A program made the translations under genes and the position numbers. Below, piece by piece: positions 41,108 to 51,416 of a DNA stretch of 64,000 nucleotides (position 1 is the stretch's first letter; every line of letters begins with the position of its first letter). The stretch is from the NCBI GenBank assembly GCA_963721335.1, contig CAVRIV010000008.1:310001-374000 (forward strand). Direction: 5' to 3'. Below the pieces are notes generated by a model, which did not search any database, was not told the origin of the DNA, and saw only the letters and a list, made by a program, of their open reading frames with translations. This DNA is from CAVXDY01 sp963721335. Lineage in GTDB: Bacteria > Actinomycetota > Thermoleophilia > Miltoncostaeales > Miltoncostaeaceae.

Positions 41108-43003
41108 ATGAGCGCCGCCAAGAAGGCCTCGAGGGACGTGGAGCAGAGCGCCGCCGCGCCCTCGCCGTTCCCGCCCATCGCCGACTACGCGTTCCTCTCC
41201 GACTGCCACACCGGCGCGCTCGTCGCGCCCGACGGAGCGATCGACTGGCTCTGCGTCCCCTGCTTCGACGCGCCCAGCGTGTTCGGCAGCCTGCTCGACC
41301 GGGAGGCGGGGACCTTCAGGTTCGGGCCGTACGGGATCAACCACCCGACGACGCGGATCTACGAGCCGGGAACGAACGTGCTGGCGACGACGTGGAAGAC
41401 GCCCGCCGGCTGGATCCTCGTCCAGGATGCGCTGACGATCGGCCCGCGAGACCACGAGGACGAGATCACCCCCCACACGCGGCCGCCGGCCGACGACGAC
41501 GCGGACCATCTCCTCGTGCGCACGGTCCTCTGCCTGGAGGGGAGCATCGAGGTCGAGCTCGTCTGCGAGCCCGCCTTCGACTACGGCCGCACGCCGGCGG
41601 AATGGACGCCGGTCGATGGCGGCCGTCACGCGGCCGACGCCACCGGCGCCGGGCAGACGATCCGCCTTCAGACGGATCTCGCGCTCGGGATCGAGGGCAA
41701 TCGCGTCAGGGCGCGCCATGTGCTGGAGCCGGGCGAGCGAGCCTATTGCGCCCTCTCCTGGGCCGAGGGCCTCGCTGCACCCAAGACCGTCGACGAGGCG
41801 GAGGCGCGGATCGCCGCCACCACGCGCTACTGGCGCGCCTGGCTGGGACGGGCTCGTATCCCCGACCACCGCTACCGCGATCCCCTCCAGCGCTCGGCGC
41901 TCACCGTCAAGGGTCTGACCTACATGCCGACCGGCGCCACGGTGGCGGCGCTCACCACCTCCCTCCCCGAGACCCCGGGCGGCGAGCGCAACTGGGACTA
42001 CCGGTACACGTGGATGCGCGACTCGACCTTCACGCTCCAGGCGCTCCATTGGCTCAACCTGGACTGGGAGGCCGACGAGTTCATGCAGTTCGTCGCCGAC
42101 CTCGAGCCGACCGAGGACGGCTCGCTGCAGATCATGTACGGCATCGACGGCCGGCGGCAGCTTCCGGAGACGACGCGCGACGACCTCTCCGGCTACGCGG
42201 GGGCGCGCCCGGTCCGCATCGGCAACGCGGCCTTCGACCAGCGCCAGAACGACGTCTTCGGGGCGGTGCTCGACTCGATCCTGCTGCACACCCGCCGGGG
42301 CCAGCGCCTGCCGCGCCGGCTCTGGCCGATCGTCGAGTCGCAGGCGCAGTGCGCCACCGATGTCTGGCGCGAGCCCGACCAGGGCATCTGGGAGGCTCGC
42401 GGCAAGCCGCAGCACTACGTGTCCTCCAAGCTCATGTGCTGGGTCGCCCTCGACCGAGCGGCCTCGCTCGCCGAGATCCGTGGCGACCCCGGCCTGGCGG
42501 CCACGTGGCGCGAAACGGCGGAGGAGATCCGCGCGGACATCCTCGCGCACGGCGTCAGCGAGCGGGGCGTCCTACGCCAGCACTACGAGACGGACGCGCT
42601 CGACGCCTCGACGCTCCTGGCCGGCAGCTTCGGATTCCTCCCACCCGGCGACGATCGCCTGCGGAACACCGTCCTGGCCATCGCCGACGAGCTGAGCGAG
42701 AACGGCTTCGTCCTGCGCTACCGGACGGACGAGACCGACGACGGCCTGTCGGGCAAGGAGGGGACGTTCCTCATCTGCTCCTTCTGGCTCGTGTCCGGGC
42801 TCGCGATCGTGGGGGAGATGCAGCGTGCACGTGACCTGATGGAGCGTCTCCTGCGGATCGCCTCGCCGCTCGGGCTCTACGCGGAGGAGTTCGACGCGGA
42901 CACCGGCCGGCACCTCGGGAACTTCCCCCAGGCGTTCTCCCACCTCGCCCTGATCGAGGCGGGGGCGAGGATCATCGTCCCGGAGCTGCTGGCGCAGTAC
43001 TGA
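41108..43003 (+). CDS. GH15 family glucoamylase/trehalase-like enzyme
   Basis: A 631-residue cytosolic GH15 protein with no signal peptide. The N-terminal beta domain (ADYAFLSDCHTGALVAPDGAI followed by DWLCVPCFDAP) precedes an (alpha/alpha)6 barrel with GERNWDYRYTWMRDSTFTL, the hallmark of the bacterial trehalase/glucoamylase group, and ENGFVLRYR...GTFLICSFWLV near the end. It probably releases glucose from trehalose or alpha-glucans. Two damaged relatives lie at 52-55.5 kb. It heads a + strand run with an NADH dehydrogenase, GMC oxidoreductase, permease, SDR and aldose epimerase, suggesting a sugar-oxidation role. Confidence 0.9.
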   Translation: MSAAKKASRDVEQSAAAPSPFPPIADYAFLSDCHTGALVAPDGAIDWLCVPCFDAPSVFGSLLDREAGTFRFGPYGINHPTTRIYEPGTNVLATTWKTPAGWILVQDALTIGPRDHEDEITPHTRPPADDDADHLLVRTVLCLEGSIEVELVCEPAFDYGRTPAEWTPVDGGRHAADATGAGQTIRLQTDLALGIEGNRVRARHVLEPGERAYCALSWAEGLAAPKTVDEAEARIAATTRYWRAWLGRARIPDHRYRDPLQRSALTVKGLTYMPTGATVAALTTSLPETPGGERNWDYRYTWMRDSTFTLQALHWLNLDWEADEFMQFVADLEPTEDGSLQIMYGIDGRRQLPETTRDDLSGYAGARPVRIGNAAFDQRQNDVFGAVLDSILLHTRRGQRLPRRLWPIVESQAQCATDVWREPDQGIWEARGKPQHYVSSKLMCWVALDRAASLAEIRGDPGLAATWRETAEEIRADILAHGVSERGVLRQHYETDALDASTLLAGSFGFLPPGDDRLRNTVLAIADELSENGFVLRYRTDETDDGLSGKEGTFLICSFWLVSGLAIVGEMQRARDLMERLLRIASPLGLYAEEFDADTGRHLGNFPQAFSHLALIEAGARIIVPELLAQY

Positions 43004-43057
43004 CGTGGACGTCCTGCGACCTCATGACCTCGTGCACGACCAGATCCTGGAGCGGCC

Positions 43058-44352
43058 ATGAGCGCCCAGGACGGCGGCACGCACGTCGTGATCGTGGGCG
43101 CCGGCTTCGCCGGCCTCGGCTGCGCCCGCGAGCTGGCCAAGCACGAGGACGTGCGCGTCACCCTGATCGACCGCAACAACTACCACCAGTTCCAGCCGCT
43201 CCTCTACCAGGTGGCGACCTCCCAGCTCGCCCGCGGCGACGTCGCGTTCTCGCTTCGCAAGCTCTTTCGCGACCACCCCAACATCGACGTCAAGCTCGGC
43301 GAGGTCGCCTCGGTGGATCCGCAATCCCGATCCGTGACCACGGCCGACGGCCAGGGCTTCGGGGGGACGTCCTCGTGCTGGCCGCCGGCTCGCGGGCTCG
43401 GTTCTTCAAGACCCCCGGCGCGGCGGAGCACGCCTTCCCGCTCTACTCGCTCGACGACGCCGAGCGCCTGCGCGCCCGCATCCTCGACGTGTTCGAGGCG
43501 GCCGACCGGGACTCCGGGGTCCTGGACGAGGGGGCGCTCACCTTCGTGGTCGTCGGCGCGGGCGCCACCGGCACCGAGATCGCCGGGGCGCTGGCCGAGA
43601 TGATCAACGGGACGCTGCGCGGCGAGTACCCCGACCTCCCCGAGGGCGTCACCCGAGTGGTGATGGTCGACCACGGCCCGGCGGTGCTCGGGCCCTTCTC
43701 CGACGACGCGCACGAGTACGCGACCAAGGTCCTCGAGGGCGACGGCGTCGAGATCCACCTGGGGACCGGCGTCACCGATGTCGGGCCCGGCCACGCCACG
43801 CTCTCCGACGGCACGAGGATCACGACCCGCTGCGTCATCTGGGGCGGGGGCATCGCCGCCGCGCCACTCGTCGAGAGCAGCGGCATTCCGGCCGGCCGAG
43901 GCGGACGCATCGACGTCGAGCCCGACCTCACCGTCGCCGGCTACCCGGGCGTCTACGCGCTGGGCGACCTCGCCAACATCGCCGGCCCGGACGGCGAGAT
44001 CCTCCCCCAGCTCGGCTCGGTCGCGCTGCAGTCCGGGAAGTGGGCGGCCAGGAACATCCTCGCCGATGCCGCCGGCAAGCCGCGCAAGCCCTTCCACTAC
44101 AAGGACAAGGGGATCATGGCGATGATCGGGCGCAACGCCGCCGTGGCCGAGGTCGGCAAGAACCGCCACGAGGTGCACGGCACGGTCGCGTTCATGATGT
44201 GGCTGGGCGTGCACGCGACGCTCATGACCGGCATCCGCCCGCGGATCGACGCCTTCATCGACTGGGCCTGGGACGAGTTCTCGCCCAATCGGGCGTCGCA
44301 GGTGCTCGATCGCTCCGAGCGGCGGCGAATCGACTGGGGGGACGATGCCTGA
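43058..44352 (+). CDS. Type II NADH dehydrogenase-like FAD oxidoreductase (one frameshift)
   Basis: A ~431-residue pyridine nucleotide-disulfide-type protein. The first motif is VVIVGAGFAGLGCARELA with RNNYHQFQPLLYQVATSQL, a signature of NDH-2-like enzymes; the NADH motif is VVVGAGATGTEIAGALAE, followed by GVYALGDLANI. The frame shifts by -1 near 43360 (before LVLAAGSRARFFKTPGAAEH), explained by one missing base in a G-run. It would pass electrons from NAD(P)H to quinone. The 3' end overlaps the GMC gene by eight bases. Confidence 0.85.
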
Positions 44353-45900
44353 GAGGTACGACGTGATCGTGGTCGGCAGCGGGGCGGGGGGTGGGGCGCG
44401 TGGCCTACACGCTCGCCCCGACGGGGGCGCGGATCCTGCTGCTCGAGCGGGGCGACTTCCTGCCGCGCGAGATGGCGAACTGGGACGTCGAGGACGTCTT
44501 CGAGGAGAACCGCTACATCTCCGAGGACACCTGGTACGACGCCGACGGCCGGCCCTTCCAGCCCCAGGTGCACTACTTCGTGGGCGGGGCCACCAAGCTC
44601 TACGGGGCCGCCCTCTACCGGCTGCGGCCGCAGGACTTCGGCGAGATGCGCCACGTCGACGGCGTCTCGCCCGGCCTGGCCGCTGACATACGACGACCTC
44701 GAGCCCTACTACACCAAGGCCGAGTGGCTCTACCAGGTGCGCGGCGTCCACGGCGAGGACCCCACCGAGGGCCACTGGAGCCGGCAGTACCCGCACCCGG
44801 CCGTCTCGCACGAGCCGCGCATCCAGGAGCTCTTCGACGACATGCGCGGGGCGGGCTACCACCCCTTCCACTCGCCCTGCGGGATCCTCCTCGACGAGTC
44901 CGACCGGGCCCGGAGCACCTGCATCCGCTGCACCTGGTGCGACGGCTACCCCTGCCTGGTGCACGCCAAGGCCGACGCCGAGGTCATGACCGTCCGCCCG
45001 CTGCTGGAGCGCGACAACGTCACCCTGCTGGTGAACGCCGAGGTGGAGCGGCTGGAGACCGACGCCGCCGGGCGCTCGGTGACGGGCGTCGTCGTCTCGC
45101 GGGCGGGGCGGCGCGAGACCTACGAGGCCGACGTCGTGGTCCTGTCGGCGGGAGCGTCCAACACGGCCAAGATCCTGCTGCGGTCGGCCGGCGAGCGGCA
45201 CCCGAACGGCCTCGCCAACGGCTCGGACCAGGTCGGCCGCAACTACATGTTCCACAACAGCAAGGCCGTGATCGCGCTCTCCAAGGAGCCCAACGAGACC
45301 AGCTACCAGAAGACGCTGGGCCTGAACGACTTCTACCTCGGGGACGGCGACGACAGGTGGCCCCTGGGCAACATCCAGATGGTCGGCAAGTCCCAGCCCG
45401 CGATGTACCGCGCCGAGCGGCCGCGCATGACCATGCTCGCGCCGGGCTTCGGGCTCAAGGACTTCTCCGATCACGCGGTCGACTTCTGGCTCACGACCGA
45501 GGACCTGCCGCTGCCCGAGAACCGGATGACGGTCGACGCCAAGGGCGACATCCACCTGGCCTACCGCTCGACCAACGACAAGGAGGCCGACGGCCTCTAC
45601 GGCGAGCTCAAGACGATCCTCAACCACGTCGGGATGGCCGAGCACCACGTGCTCCACAAGAACTACTACCTCCAGCAGGACATCGGCATCGCCGGCGTCG
45701 GCCACCAGGCCGGCACCTGCCGCTTCGGCACCGACCCGGCCACCTCGGTGCTCGACCAGGACTGCAAGGCGCACGAGCTCGACAACCTCTACGCGGTCGA
45801 CACGAGCTTCTTCCCCAGCATCGGCGCGGTGAACCCGGCGCTCACGGCGATCGCCAACGCCATCCGCGTCGGGGAGCACCTGGCCGAGCGGTTGGCCTGA
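44345..45900 (+). CDS. GMC-family FAD oxidoreductase (two frameshifts)
   Basis: A ~518-residue member of the glucose-methanol-choline family. The start PERYDVIVVGSGAGG is the FAD loop; the frame moves +1 near 44393 (then RVAYTLAPTGARILLLERGD) and +1 near 44672 (then PLTYDDLEPYYTKAEWLYQV). The C-terminal part has GAVNPALTAIANAIRVGEHL. A four-cysteine cluster (CIRCTWCDGYPC) follows the substrate domain, a feature of one bacterial GMC subgroup. The substrate is probably a sugar or sugar derivative, inferred from the GH15/epimerase neighbours. The stop is 12 bases before the MFS gene. Confidence 0.82.
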
Positions 45901-45912
45901 CCGGCGGCCGCC

Positions 45913-47141
45913 ATGGGAGCCGAGGCGCCCGCGAGCCGGGCGGAGTCCGGGGTCGTCTACATCGCCGGGCTGGTGCAGGGCCTCGCGCTGGTCACGTTCC
46001 CGGCGGCGGGGACCATCTTCACCGACCCGGACGAGTACGACCTGTCCAAGTCGGCCTACGGCGCCATGTTCGTGCCCCAGGCGATCGCGGCGATCGCCGC
46101 CTCGCTGCTGGGGGCGGCCTGGGCGCGCCGCGCCGGCGCGCGCCGGGTGTACCTGACCGGCCTGCTCGCCAACCTCCTCGCGATGGCGCTCCTGATCGTC
46201 AGCAGCTTCGTCGAGCAGGACGGATCGCTGGCCTACGGGCTGCTCCTGGTCGCCACGGCCAGCCTGGGGGTCGGCTTCGGCCTCACGGTTCCGGCCCTCA
46301 ACACGTTCACCGCCGCCTTCCACCCCGACGCCGTCGACCGCTCGGTGCTGGTGCTGAACGCGCTGCTCGGGTTGGGGACGGCGCTCGCGCCGGTCTTCGT
46401 GGCCATCTTCGTCGGCCTCGGCTTCTGGTGGGGCCTCCCGGTGCTGGCGGCCGCGCTGGTCGCCGGCGTGCTGGTCGTGAGCCTGCGTCTGCCGCTGCGG
46501 ACCGCGGCCAGCGCGCCCCCCTCGCGCACGGCCGCCGCGCCGGCGCCCCGGGGGCTCCCGTCGCGCTTCTGGCTCTATGCGGCCTTCGCCCTGCTCTACG
46601 GCGTGTGCGAGACCGTGAACGGCAACTGGGCCCAGCTCGACATGACCGGACTCGGCGCCTCGACCACCGCCGCCTCGCTGGCCCTCACCGCGTTCTGGGC
46701 GATGGTGACCGTCGGTCGGATCCTGTTCGCTGCTCGTGCAGCGCCGCTTCCCCGCTCGCCGGGCCTACCACCTGCTGCCGTTCGTCCTGGCGGTCGCCCT
46801 CGTGCTGATCTCGCTTCTGCCCGACGACGCCCCGGCGCTCGGGGTCCTGGCCTTCGGATTGGCCGGCCTCGGCTGCTCGGCGCTCCTGCCGCTCACCATC
46901 AGCCTGGGGCAGGGCGAGTTGACCGCCATCTCGGCGTCGGTGGCGGGCGGGGTCATCGCCTTCTACCAGCTCGGCTACGGCATCGCCGCATTCGGCGTGG
47001 GCCCGCTGGAGAGCGCCGGTGTCGATCTGTTCGACGATCTTCGGGTTCGCCGCCATCGTCGCGGCGGCCATGGGCCTGCTGTCGTTCGCCGTCGCCGGGC
47101 GACGGCCCGAGCCCGCCTCCCTCCACCCGCGCCCGGCCTGA
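45913..47141 (+). CDS. MFS transporter (two frameshifts)
   Basis: A ~409-residue permease with 11-12 hydrophobic helices. The first half is intact (YIAGLVQGLALVTFPAAGTI, GATASLGVGFGLTVPALNTF-type helices). The frame shifts by +1 near 46735 (then RRFPARRAYHLLPFVLAVAL) and by +1 near 47025 (then IFGFAAIVAAAMGLLSFAV), ending at the TGA at 47139. The restored protein is collinear with MFS sugar/multidrug carriers. Its position suggests sugar or sugar-acid transport. Confidence 0.78.
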
Positions 47142-47178
47142 CGCCGTCCGCGCGCCCCTCGACCCAAGGAGCACCGAC

Positions 47179-47943
47179 ATGAGCCTCGACGGAAAGGTCG
47201 CCATCGTCACCGGCGGCAACAGCGGAATCGGCAAGGCCGTGGTGCTGGCCCTCGCCGAGCAGGGCGCGAACGTGGTCATCGACTACATCTCGCATCCGGA
47301 GGCCACGGAGGAGGTGGAGCGCCAGGTCGCCGCGCTCGGCGACCGGGCCATCGGCGTCAAGGCCGACGTCAGCAAGGTCGCCGACCTCAAGAAGCTCGTC
47401 CGCGCCGCGGTCAAGGAGTTCGGCCGGCTGGACATCATGGTCAACAACGCGGGCATCGAGACGCGCAGCGGGATCCTCGACAGCACCGAGAAGCAGTTCG
47501 ACATGGTCATCGCCATCAACCTCAAGAGCGCGTTCTTCGGGACCCAGCTCGCCGCGCAGCAGATGGTCGACCAGGGCGACGGCGGCGTCATCATCAACAT
47601 CTCCTCGGTCCACGAGGACTGGCCGATGCCGGGCAACACGCCCTACTGCCTCTCGAAGGGCGGCATGCGGATGCTCACCCGCACGGCCGGGGTGGAGCTG
47701 GCGCCGCACGGGGTGCGCGTCGTCGGGCTGGGCCCGGGCGCGGTGGCCACGCCGATCAACCTCGTCGAGATGGACCCGAAGACGCTGAAGAAGGTCGAGG
47801 GCTACATCCCGCTCGGCCGCATGGCCCAGCCCGAGGAGATCGCGAGCGTGGTGGCCTTCCTGGCCGGGCCGGGGGCCGTCTACATGACGGGCACCACCGT
47901 GTTCGCCGACGGCGCGATCATGATGCAGAGCCCGGGCCTCTAG
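47179..47943 (+). CDS. Glucose 1-dehydrogenase-like SDR
   Basis: A 254-residue classical SDR. The cofactor motif is VTGGNSGIGKAV, with Asp after the second strand (VVIDYISHPE), NNAGIETRSG, Ser in INISSVHEDW, and YCLSKGG as YxxxK. The terminal MTGTTVFADGAIMM matches glucose 1-dehydrogenase-type enzymes that make gluconolactone. An AGGAG ribosome-binding site precedes the ATG. Its position between a permease and an aldose epimerase is consistent with oxidation of glucose imported or released by GH15; this is inference. Confidence 0.88.
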   Translation: MSLDGKVAIVTGGNSGIGKAVVLALAEQGANVVIDYISHPEATEEVERQVAALGDRAIGVKADVSKVADLKKLVRAAVKEFGRLDIMVNNAGIETRSGILDSTEKQFDMVIAINLKSAFFGTQLAAQQMVDQGDGGVIINISSVHEDWPMPGNTPYCLSKGGMRMLTRTAGVELAPHGVRVVGLGPGAVATPINLVEMDPKTLKKVEGYIPLGRMAQPEEIASVVAFLAGPGAVYMTGTTVFADGAIMMQSPGL

Positions 47944-48009
47944 TGACGTCACCGCCCACGCCTCGATGATCGACACCATCGAGCCCGCGGCGGTGGGCGC
48001 GCTCGGCCG

Positions 48010-48925
48010 ATGAGCGTGGCCCAGCGGCGAGCAGGTGGCCCTGCGCCACGGACCGTGGTCGGCGACCGTGGTCGAGGTGGGGGGTGGCCTGCGCGAGCTG
48101 GCCCACGATGACGTGCCGGTGGTTGACGGCTATCCGGCCGGGGAGATGGCGAGCGGCGGACGTGGGCAGCCGCTCCTCCCCTGGCCCAACCGGATCGCGG
48201 GCGGCCGCTACCGCTTCGGCGACCGCGACATCCAGGCTCCGATCAGCGAGCCCGCGTCCGGCTCCGCCATCCACGGGCTCACCCGGTGGTCGAGCTGGCG
48301 GGTGGCCGAGCGGGCCGCCGACCGCTGCGCGATGGCCCTGCACCTGCACCCCCAGCCGGCCTACCCATTCTCCCTCGACCTGCGGCTCGACTACGCGCTC
48401 GGCGACGGCGGCCTCATGGTGGTCCTCACCGCGCGGAATGCCGGCGACGGCCCGCTGCCCTTCGGCGCGGGCTTCCACCCCTACCTCGCCCCGGGCGCCC
48501 CGCGCGTGGACGAGGCGCGGCTCGAGGTGCGGGCCGAGCTCTGGCTCCCGGAGGACGAGCGCGGGATCCCCACGGGCGAGCGCCGCCCGGCCGGGGCCGC
48601 CCTGCCCGACAGCCGCGGCCCGATCGGCCCCGCCGTGCTCGACCACTGCCTCACCGGCCTCGCCCGCGACGCCGATGGGCGGGCCCGGGTGCGCGTGGTG
48701 GCACCCTCCGGAGCGGCGACGACCCTTTGGATGGACGGTCTGTTCGCCTACGTGATGGTCTTCACCGGCGACACGCTGGCGCCCGAGCGCCGTCGCCGCG
48801 CGGTCGCGGTCGAGCCGATGACCTGCGCCCCCGACGCCTTCAACAACGGCGACGGGCTGATCGTCCTTCCGCCCGGCGAGACGGTGGCCGGACGGTGGGG
48901 GATCTCGATCGATCCGATGTCGTAA
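48010..48925 (+). CDS. Aldose 1-epimerase family protein (one frameshift near the start)
   Basis: A ~305-residue mutarotase-like protein. The segment SAIHGLTRWSSW carries one conserved His, GFHPYLAPG the catalytic His, and VAVEPMTCAPDAFN the catalytic Glu. Family members usually begin with a short SGEQxxLRHG stretch; that is found if one extra base near 48019 is removed, giving an ATG at 48010. A GTG at 48035 is the alternative start in the long frame. It would interconvert aldose anomers, supplying the form used by an adjacent glucose-dehydrogenase-like SDR. Confidence 0.86.
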
Positions 48926-48933
48926 CGCGGACG

Positions 48934-49512
48934 TCACGACACACCCTCGGGCGGCCGACTCGTATCCGTGTCCTTCGGCTTCACCTCGTGTACGACGAGG
49001 TGGACGAGGGCCAGCGTCAGCGCGCCCAACAGCACGGCCGCCCCCGCCAGGACGACCACGGCAAGTCCATCCGGCGGGTCGCTCAGCACGAGGGCGGCGA
49101 GCGCCGCAACCTCAGCCGTGAGCGCACTGGCGACCCCGACGATCAAGAGCAAGAGGACAGTCCGTCGCTTTTCCCCCGCCACCGCCAACGTCAGCTTGCG
49201 CCCCATCTCGGTCGTGCTCTCCTCGTAGAGGGGGGCGCTTGCGTCATCGATCGACTGCAGGAAGTCGGCGACTGCTACGTCGCCGGCGGCACGAGTCTCT
49301 GCAATTCGTCGGTGCAGGTCTTCCCGCCGTTGGCGCCGGTCCGCCGCCTCTTGCTCTACCGCGACCAGGTCAGCAGCCAGGCGCGCCGAGAGCGCGCCCC
49401 CCACGCGTGAGAATGCGCGCGCCTCAAACACGAGTGCGAGCAGGAGGAGCGGGATCACCTGCGCCGCCGCCGCGTAGAAATCCGCGCCCGGAGAGAACGT
49501 CACGGGCGGCAT
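48934..49512 (-). CDS. Membrane protein with a cytosolic coiled coil
   Basis: A 192-residue protein with one N-terminal membrane helix (AAAAQVIPLLLLALVFEARA), a long charged coiled coil (LVAVEQEAADRRQRREDLHRRI) and two C-terminal helices (TVLLLLIVGVASALTAEVAAL and GLAVVVLAGAAVLLGAL). No enzymatic motif. ATG 49512 starts the hydrophobic N-terminal region. Its 3' end is eight bases from the convergent aldose epimerase. I do not recognise the family. Confidence 0.6.
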   Translation of the reverse strand: MPPVTFSPGADFYAAAAQVIPLLLLALVFEARAFSRVGGALSARLAADLVAVEQEAADRRQRREDLHRRIAETRAAGDVAVADFLQSIDDASAPLYEESTTEMGRKLTLAVAGEKRRTVLLLLIVGVASALTAEVAALAALVLSDPPDGLAVVVLAGAAVLLGALTLALVHLVVHEVKPKDTDTSRPPEGVS

Positions 49513-49670
49513 TTTCGCGCCGCGTCCGGACGGCGTGCCATCGCTCCCGCCCCGATGTACCCGCCGCCCGAACAAGAGGGATGGCTCCGCGTCGGCCCAG
49601 GCCTCCCGGGCCCACAGCGGCGGCTGGCCCGCTCGCGGTATCCTCGGCTCCCGACGATCCGGAGGCGCCG

Positions 49671-50276
49671 ATGGGCACGGGTGGGGTGGTCCGATCCGAC
49701 GGGCCGGGGCAGCGGATCCACGACGTGGCCGACCCGGCGAGCGGGCAGATGAACTCCTTCCCCGTCCCCGGCACTCTCAGCGCGTCCACGCGCGCCGCCC
49801 GCATCCGCCAGCTCGGCTACGGCGCGACGGCGTCGATCTTCGGCACGGCGTCGCACCGCCTCTCGCCGCAGGCGCCGTATCAGGCGAACCCGAAGGCGTG
49901 GGTGGACGCCTTCGAGGGATCGTGGGGCGCGGGGCCGGGCAACGACCAGGTCTGGTGGCGCCTGCCGGCGACGTTCCCGACGGAGTTCATGTCGGGCATC
50001 AACCTGAACTTCCAGGGCGTCGGACAGGGCGCGAGGCTGGTCAGCCTGACGGTCCAGACCTGGCCCTACTCGGGTATGACCGGAACCGTCGTCATCGAGA
50101 TCGGCGCGCTGCGCACCGAGGTCCCGATCTCCGTGGCGGCCGAGCACATCATCGACATCGCCTTCGTACACGGCGGCGGGTTCATGGACACGCGGATCTT
50201 CTGGCGGCCCGGGATGATCGACTTCGTCTGGAAGCGCGGCGCGATGCGGAGGGGCCTGACGGCGCCGGGCGCGTAG
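49671..50276 (+). CDS. Hypothetical protein, 201 aa
   Basis: The protein has a Pro/Gly-rich N-terminus and a beta-rich body (ARLVSLTVQTWPYSGMTGTV, then IDIAFVHGGGFMDTRIFWRP). It is likely cytosolic, with no cysteines or membrane segment. A GGAGG ribosome-binding site lies six bases before the ATG, and a TATCCT hexamer at 49638-49643 is a plausible -10, so it is probably expressed. The family is not recognised. Confidence 0.6.
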   Translation: MGTGGVVRSDGPGQRIHDVADPASGQMNSFPVPGTLSASTRAARIRQLGYGATASIFGTASHRLSPQAPYQANPKAWVDAFEGSWGAGPGNDQVWWRLPATFPTEFMSGINLNFQGVGQGARLVSLTVQTWPYSGMTGTVVIEIGALRTEVPISVAAEHIIDIAFVHGGGFMDTRIFWRPGMIDFVWKRGAMRRGLTAPGA

Positions 50277-50325
50277 CGCAGTCCCCGCCTCGGCCCGCTT
50301 GTCACGCACTCACGCTTCGGCGCGC

Positions 50326-50919
50326 ATGGACTTCCTCGTGTACAGCCGGGACGCCACGGGAACGGCCCTCCGGGACGATGAGGAGCTCCTGGAGGAGCAT
50401 TGGTCGTACATGGACGCATTCGCAGAGTCGATGATCGCTCGCGGGCCGACGCTCGCCGCTGACCGTGAGACGGCGACCGGCAGCCTTCACGTTCTCGGGC
50501 TGCCGAGCGTCGATGCCGTGCGCGAGTTCGTCGCATGCGAGCCGAACAACAGCGCGGGCGTCTATGCGGACCACTTCATCTGGCGCTTCGAGAACCTGCT
50601 CGGACGCACCATGTGGGCGTTCTCGGGTGTGGCCGACGAGCCGAGATTCCTGATCATCGCCCGTTCGGATCGCGATCAGAGCGCCGGACGGAGCAGCCGT
50701 CCGATCCCGCACGAGAGCCTCGCACCCGAGCTGCGTGAGCGGTTGATCCTCTACGGGGCCCTGAGCACGCTCGACGATGCCGAGCCGGTCGGTGTCGCGC
50801 TGGTCGTTCAGGCCCCGGACCGGGACGCGGTCGCGGCGCTCCTCAGGGACGGGCGGACCGGCGTCGACGTCTTTCCGGAGGTCGAGATCCACGACTGGGA
50901 GTTCGGCGGCCGGCGCTAG
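50326..50919 (+). CDS. Double YCII-domain protein
   Basis: A 197-residue protein with two YCII-like units (about 1-95: MDFLVYSRDATGTALRDDEE, ending FVACEPNNSAG; about 115-195, ending VDVFPEVEIHDWEFGGRR). The first keeps the conserved HWSYMDAFA and GSLHVLGLP; the second is diverged. YCII proteins are small dimers, so this is a natural fusion dimer. ATG 50326 is taken over an upstream GTG. Function unknown. It lies just before the tRNA remnant. Confidence 0.7.
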   Translation: MDFLVYSRDATGTALRDDEELLEEHWSYMDAFAESMIARGPTLAADRETATGSLHVLGLPSVDAVREFVACEPNNSAGVYADHFIWRFENLLGRTMWAFSGVADEPRFLIIARSDRDQSAGRSSRPIPHESLAPELRERLILYGALSTLDDAEPVGVALVVQAPDRDAVAALLRDGRTGVDVFPEVEIHDWEFGGRR

Positions 50920-50999
50920 GCGGCACTCCCACGCGAGCCTGCTGATCCACGCGGGCTGAAGGGAACGAGAATCCCGCTCCCGAGCGGAATCTTACGAAG

Positions 51000-51044
51000 T
51001 ACGCGCGGCAGGATTCGAACCTGCGACCTCTGGCTCCGGAGGCC
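51000..51044 (-). pseudogene. 3' half of a tRNA-Arg(CCG) gene
   Basis: On the minus strand the sequence gives an anticodon loop CTCCGGA (anticodon CCG), a variable region, an intact T-arm (GCAGG-TTCGAAT-CCTGC) and an acceptor 3' strand CGCGCGT with discriminator A. No D-arm or 5' acceptor strand is found upstream; only three anticodon-stem pairs can form. It is therefore a fragment, not a working tRNA. Such 3' halves are typical attachment-site remnants left by tyrosine-integrase elements. Confidence 0.8.
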
Positions 51045-51416
51045 GCCCAGGAGGGGGTAGGGAAGGGCACGAGAGGGCAGGGAAGGGCATGACCAAGCGG
51101 ATGCCACGTTTCTCCGGACCCGCCCCATGCCGGCAGCTGCCAACCCTCGGTTGCATGAAAGTTGCACGCTGAGACGTCGTATCCCCGCGACTGCGGTGTG
51201 AATCAGCGCCGGCGTTCGCCGACGCCGCTGCACCCTCCGGTTAAGACTCGGCCTCGGAAAGCCGGGGGTCGGCGCCGGACCTTGATCGGAAGAGGGATCC
51301 CGCATCGGTTCTGGGATTCAAGGGTTACTCCGCCAGAGCAGGCGGTTAGTCCCCTCTCGCGCGGCGGATGCGGCTTGGGACGTCGGTTGAAGACGAGCGG
51401 ACTGGGCCCAACGGGC
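51045..51416. other. Non-coding stretch next to the tRNA fragment
   Basis: About 370 bases with no supportable gene on either strand. It contains a short direct repeat (GGGAAGGGCA near 51060 and 51081) and a small inverted repeat (CAACC/GGTTG near 51140-51155). An integrase gene, expected beside an attachment site, is not seen. Confidence 0.5.

Noticed and set aside
51000..51080. Complete tRNA-Arg gene
   Set aside because: No D-arm or 5' acceptor strand is found upstream of the anticodon loop.
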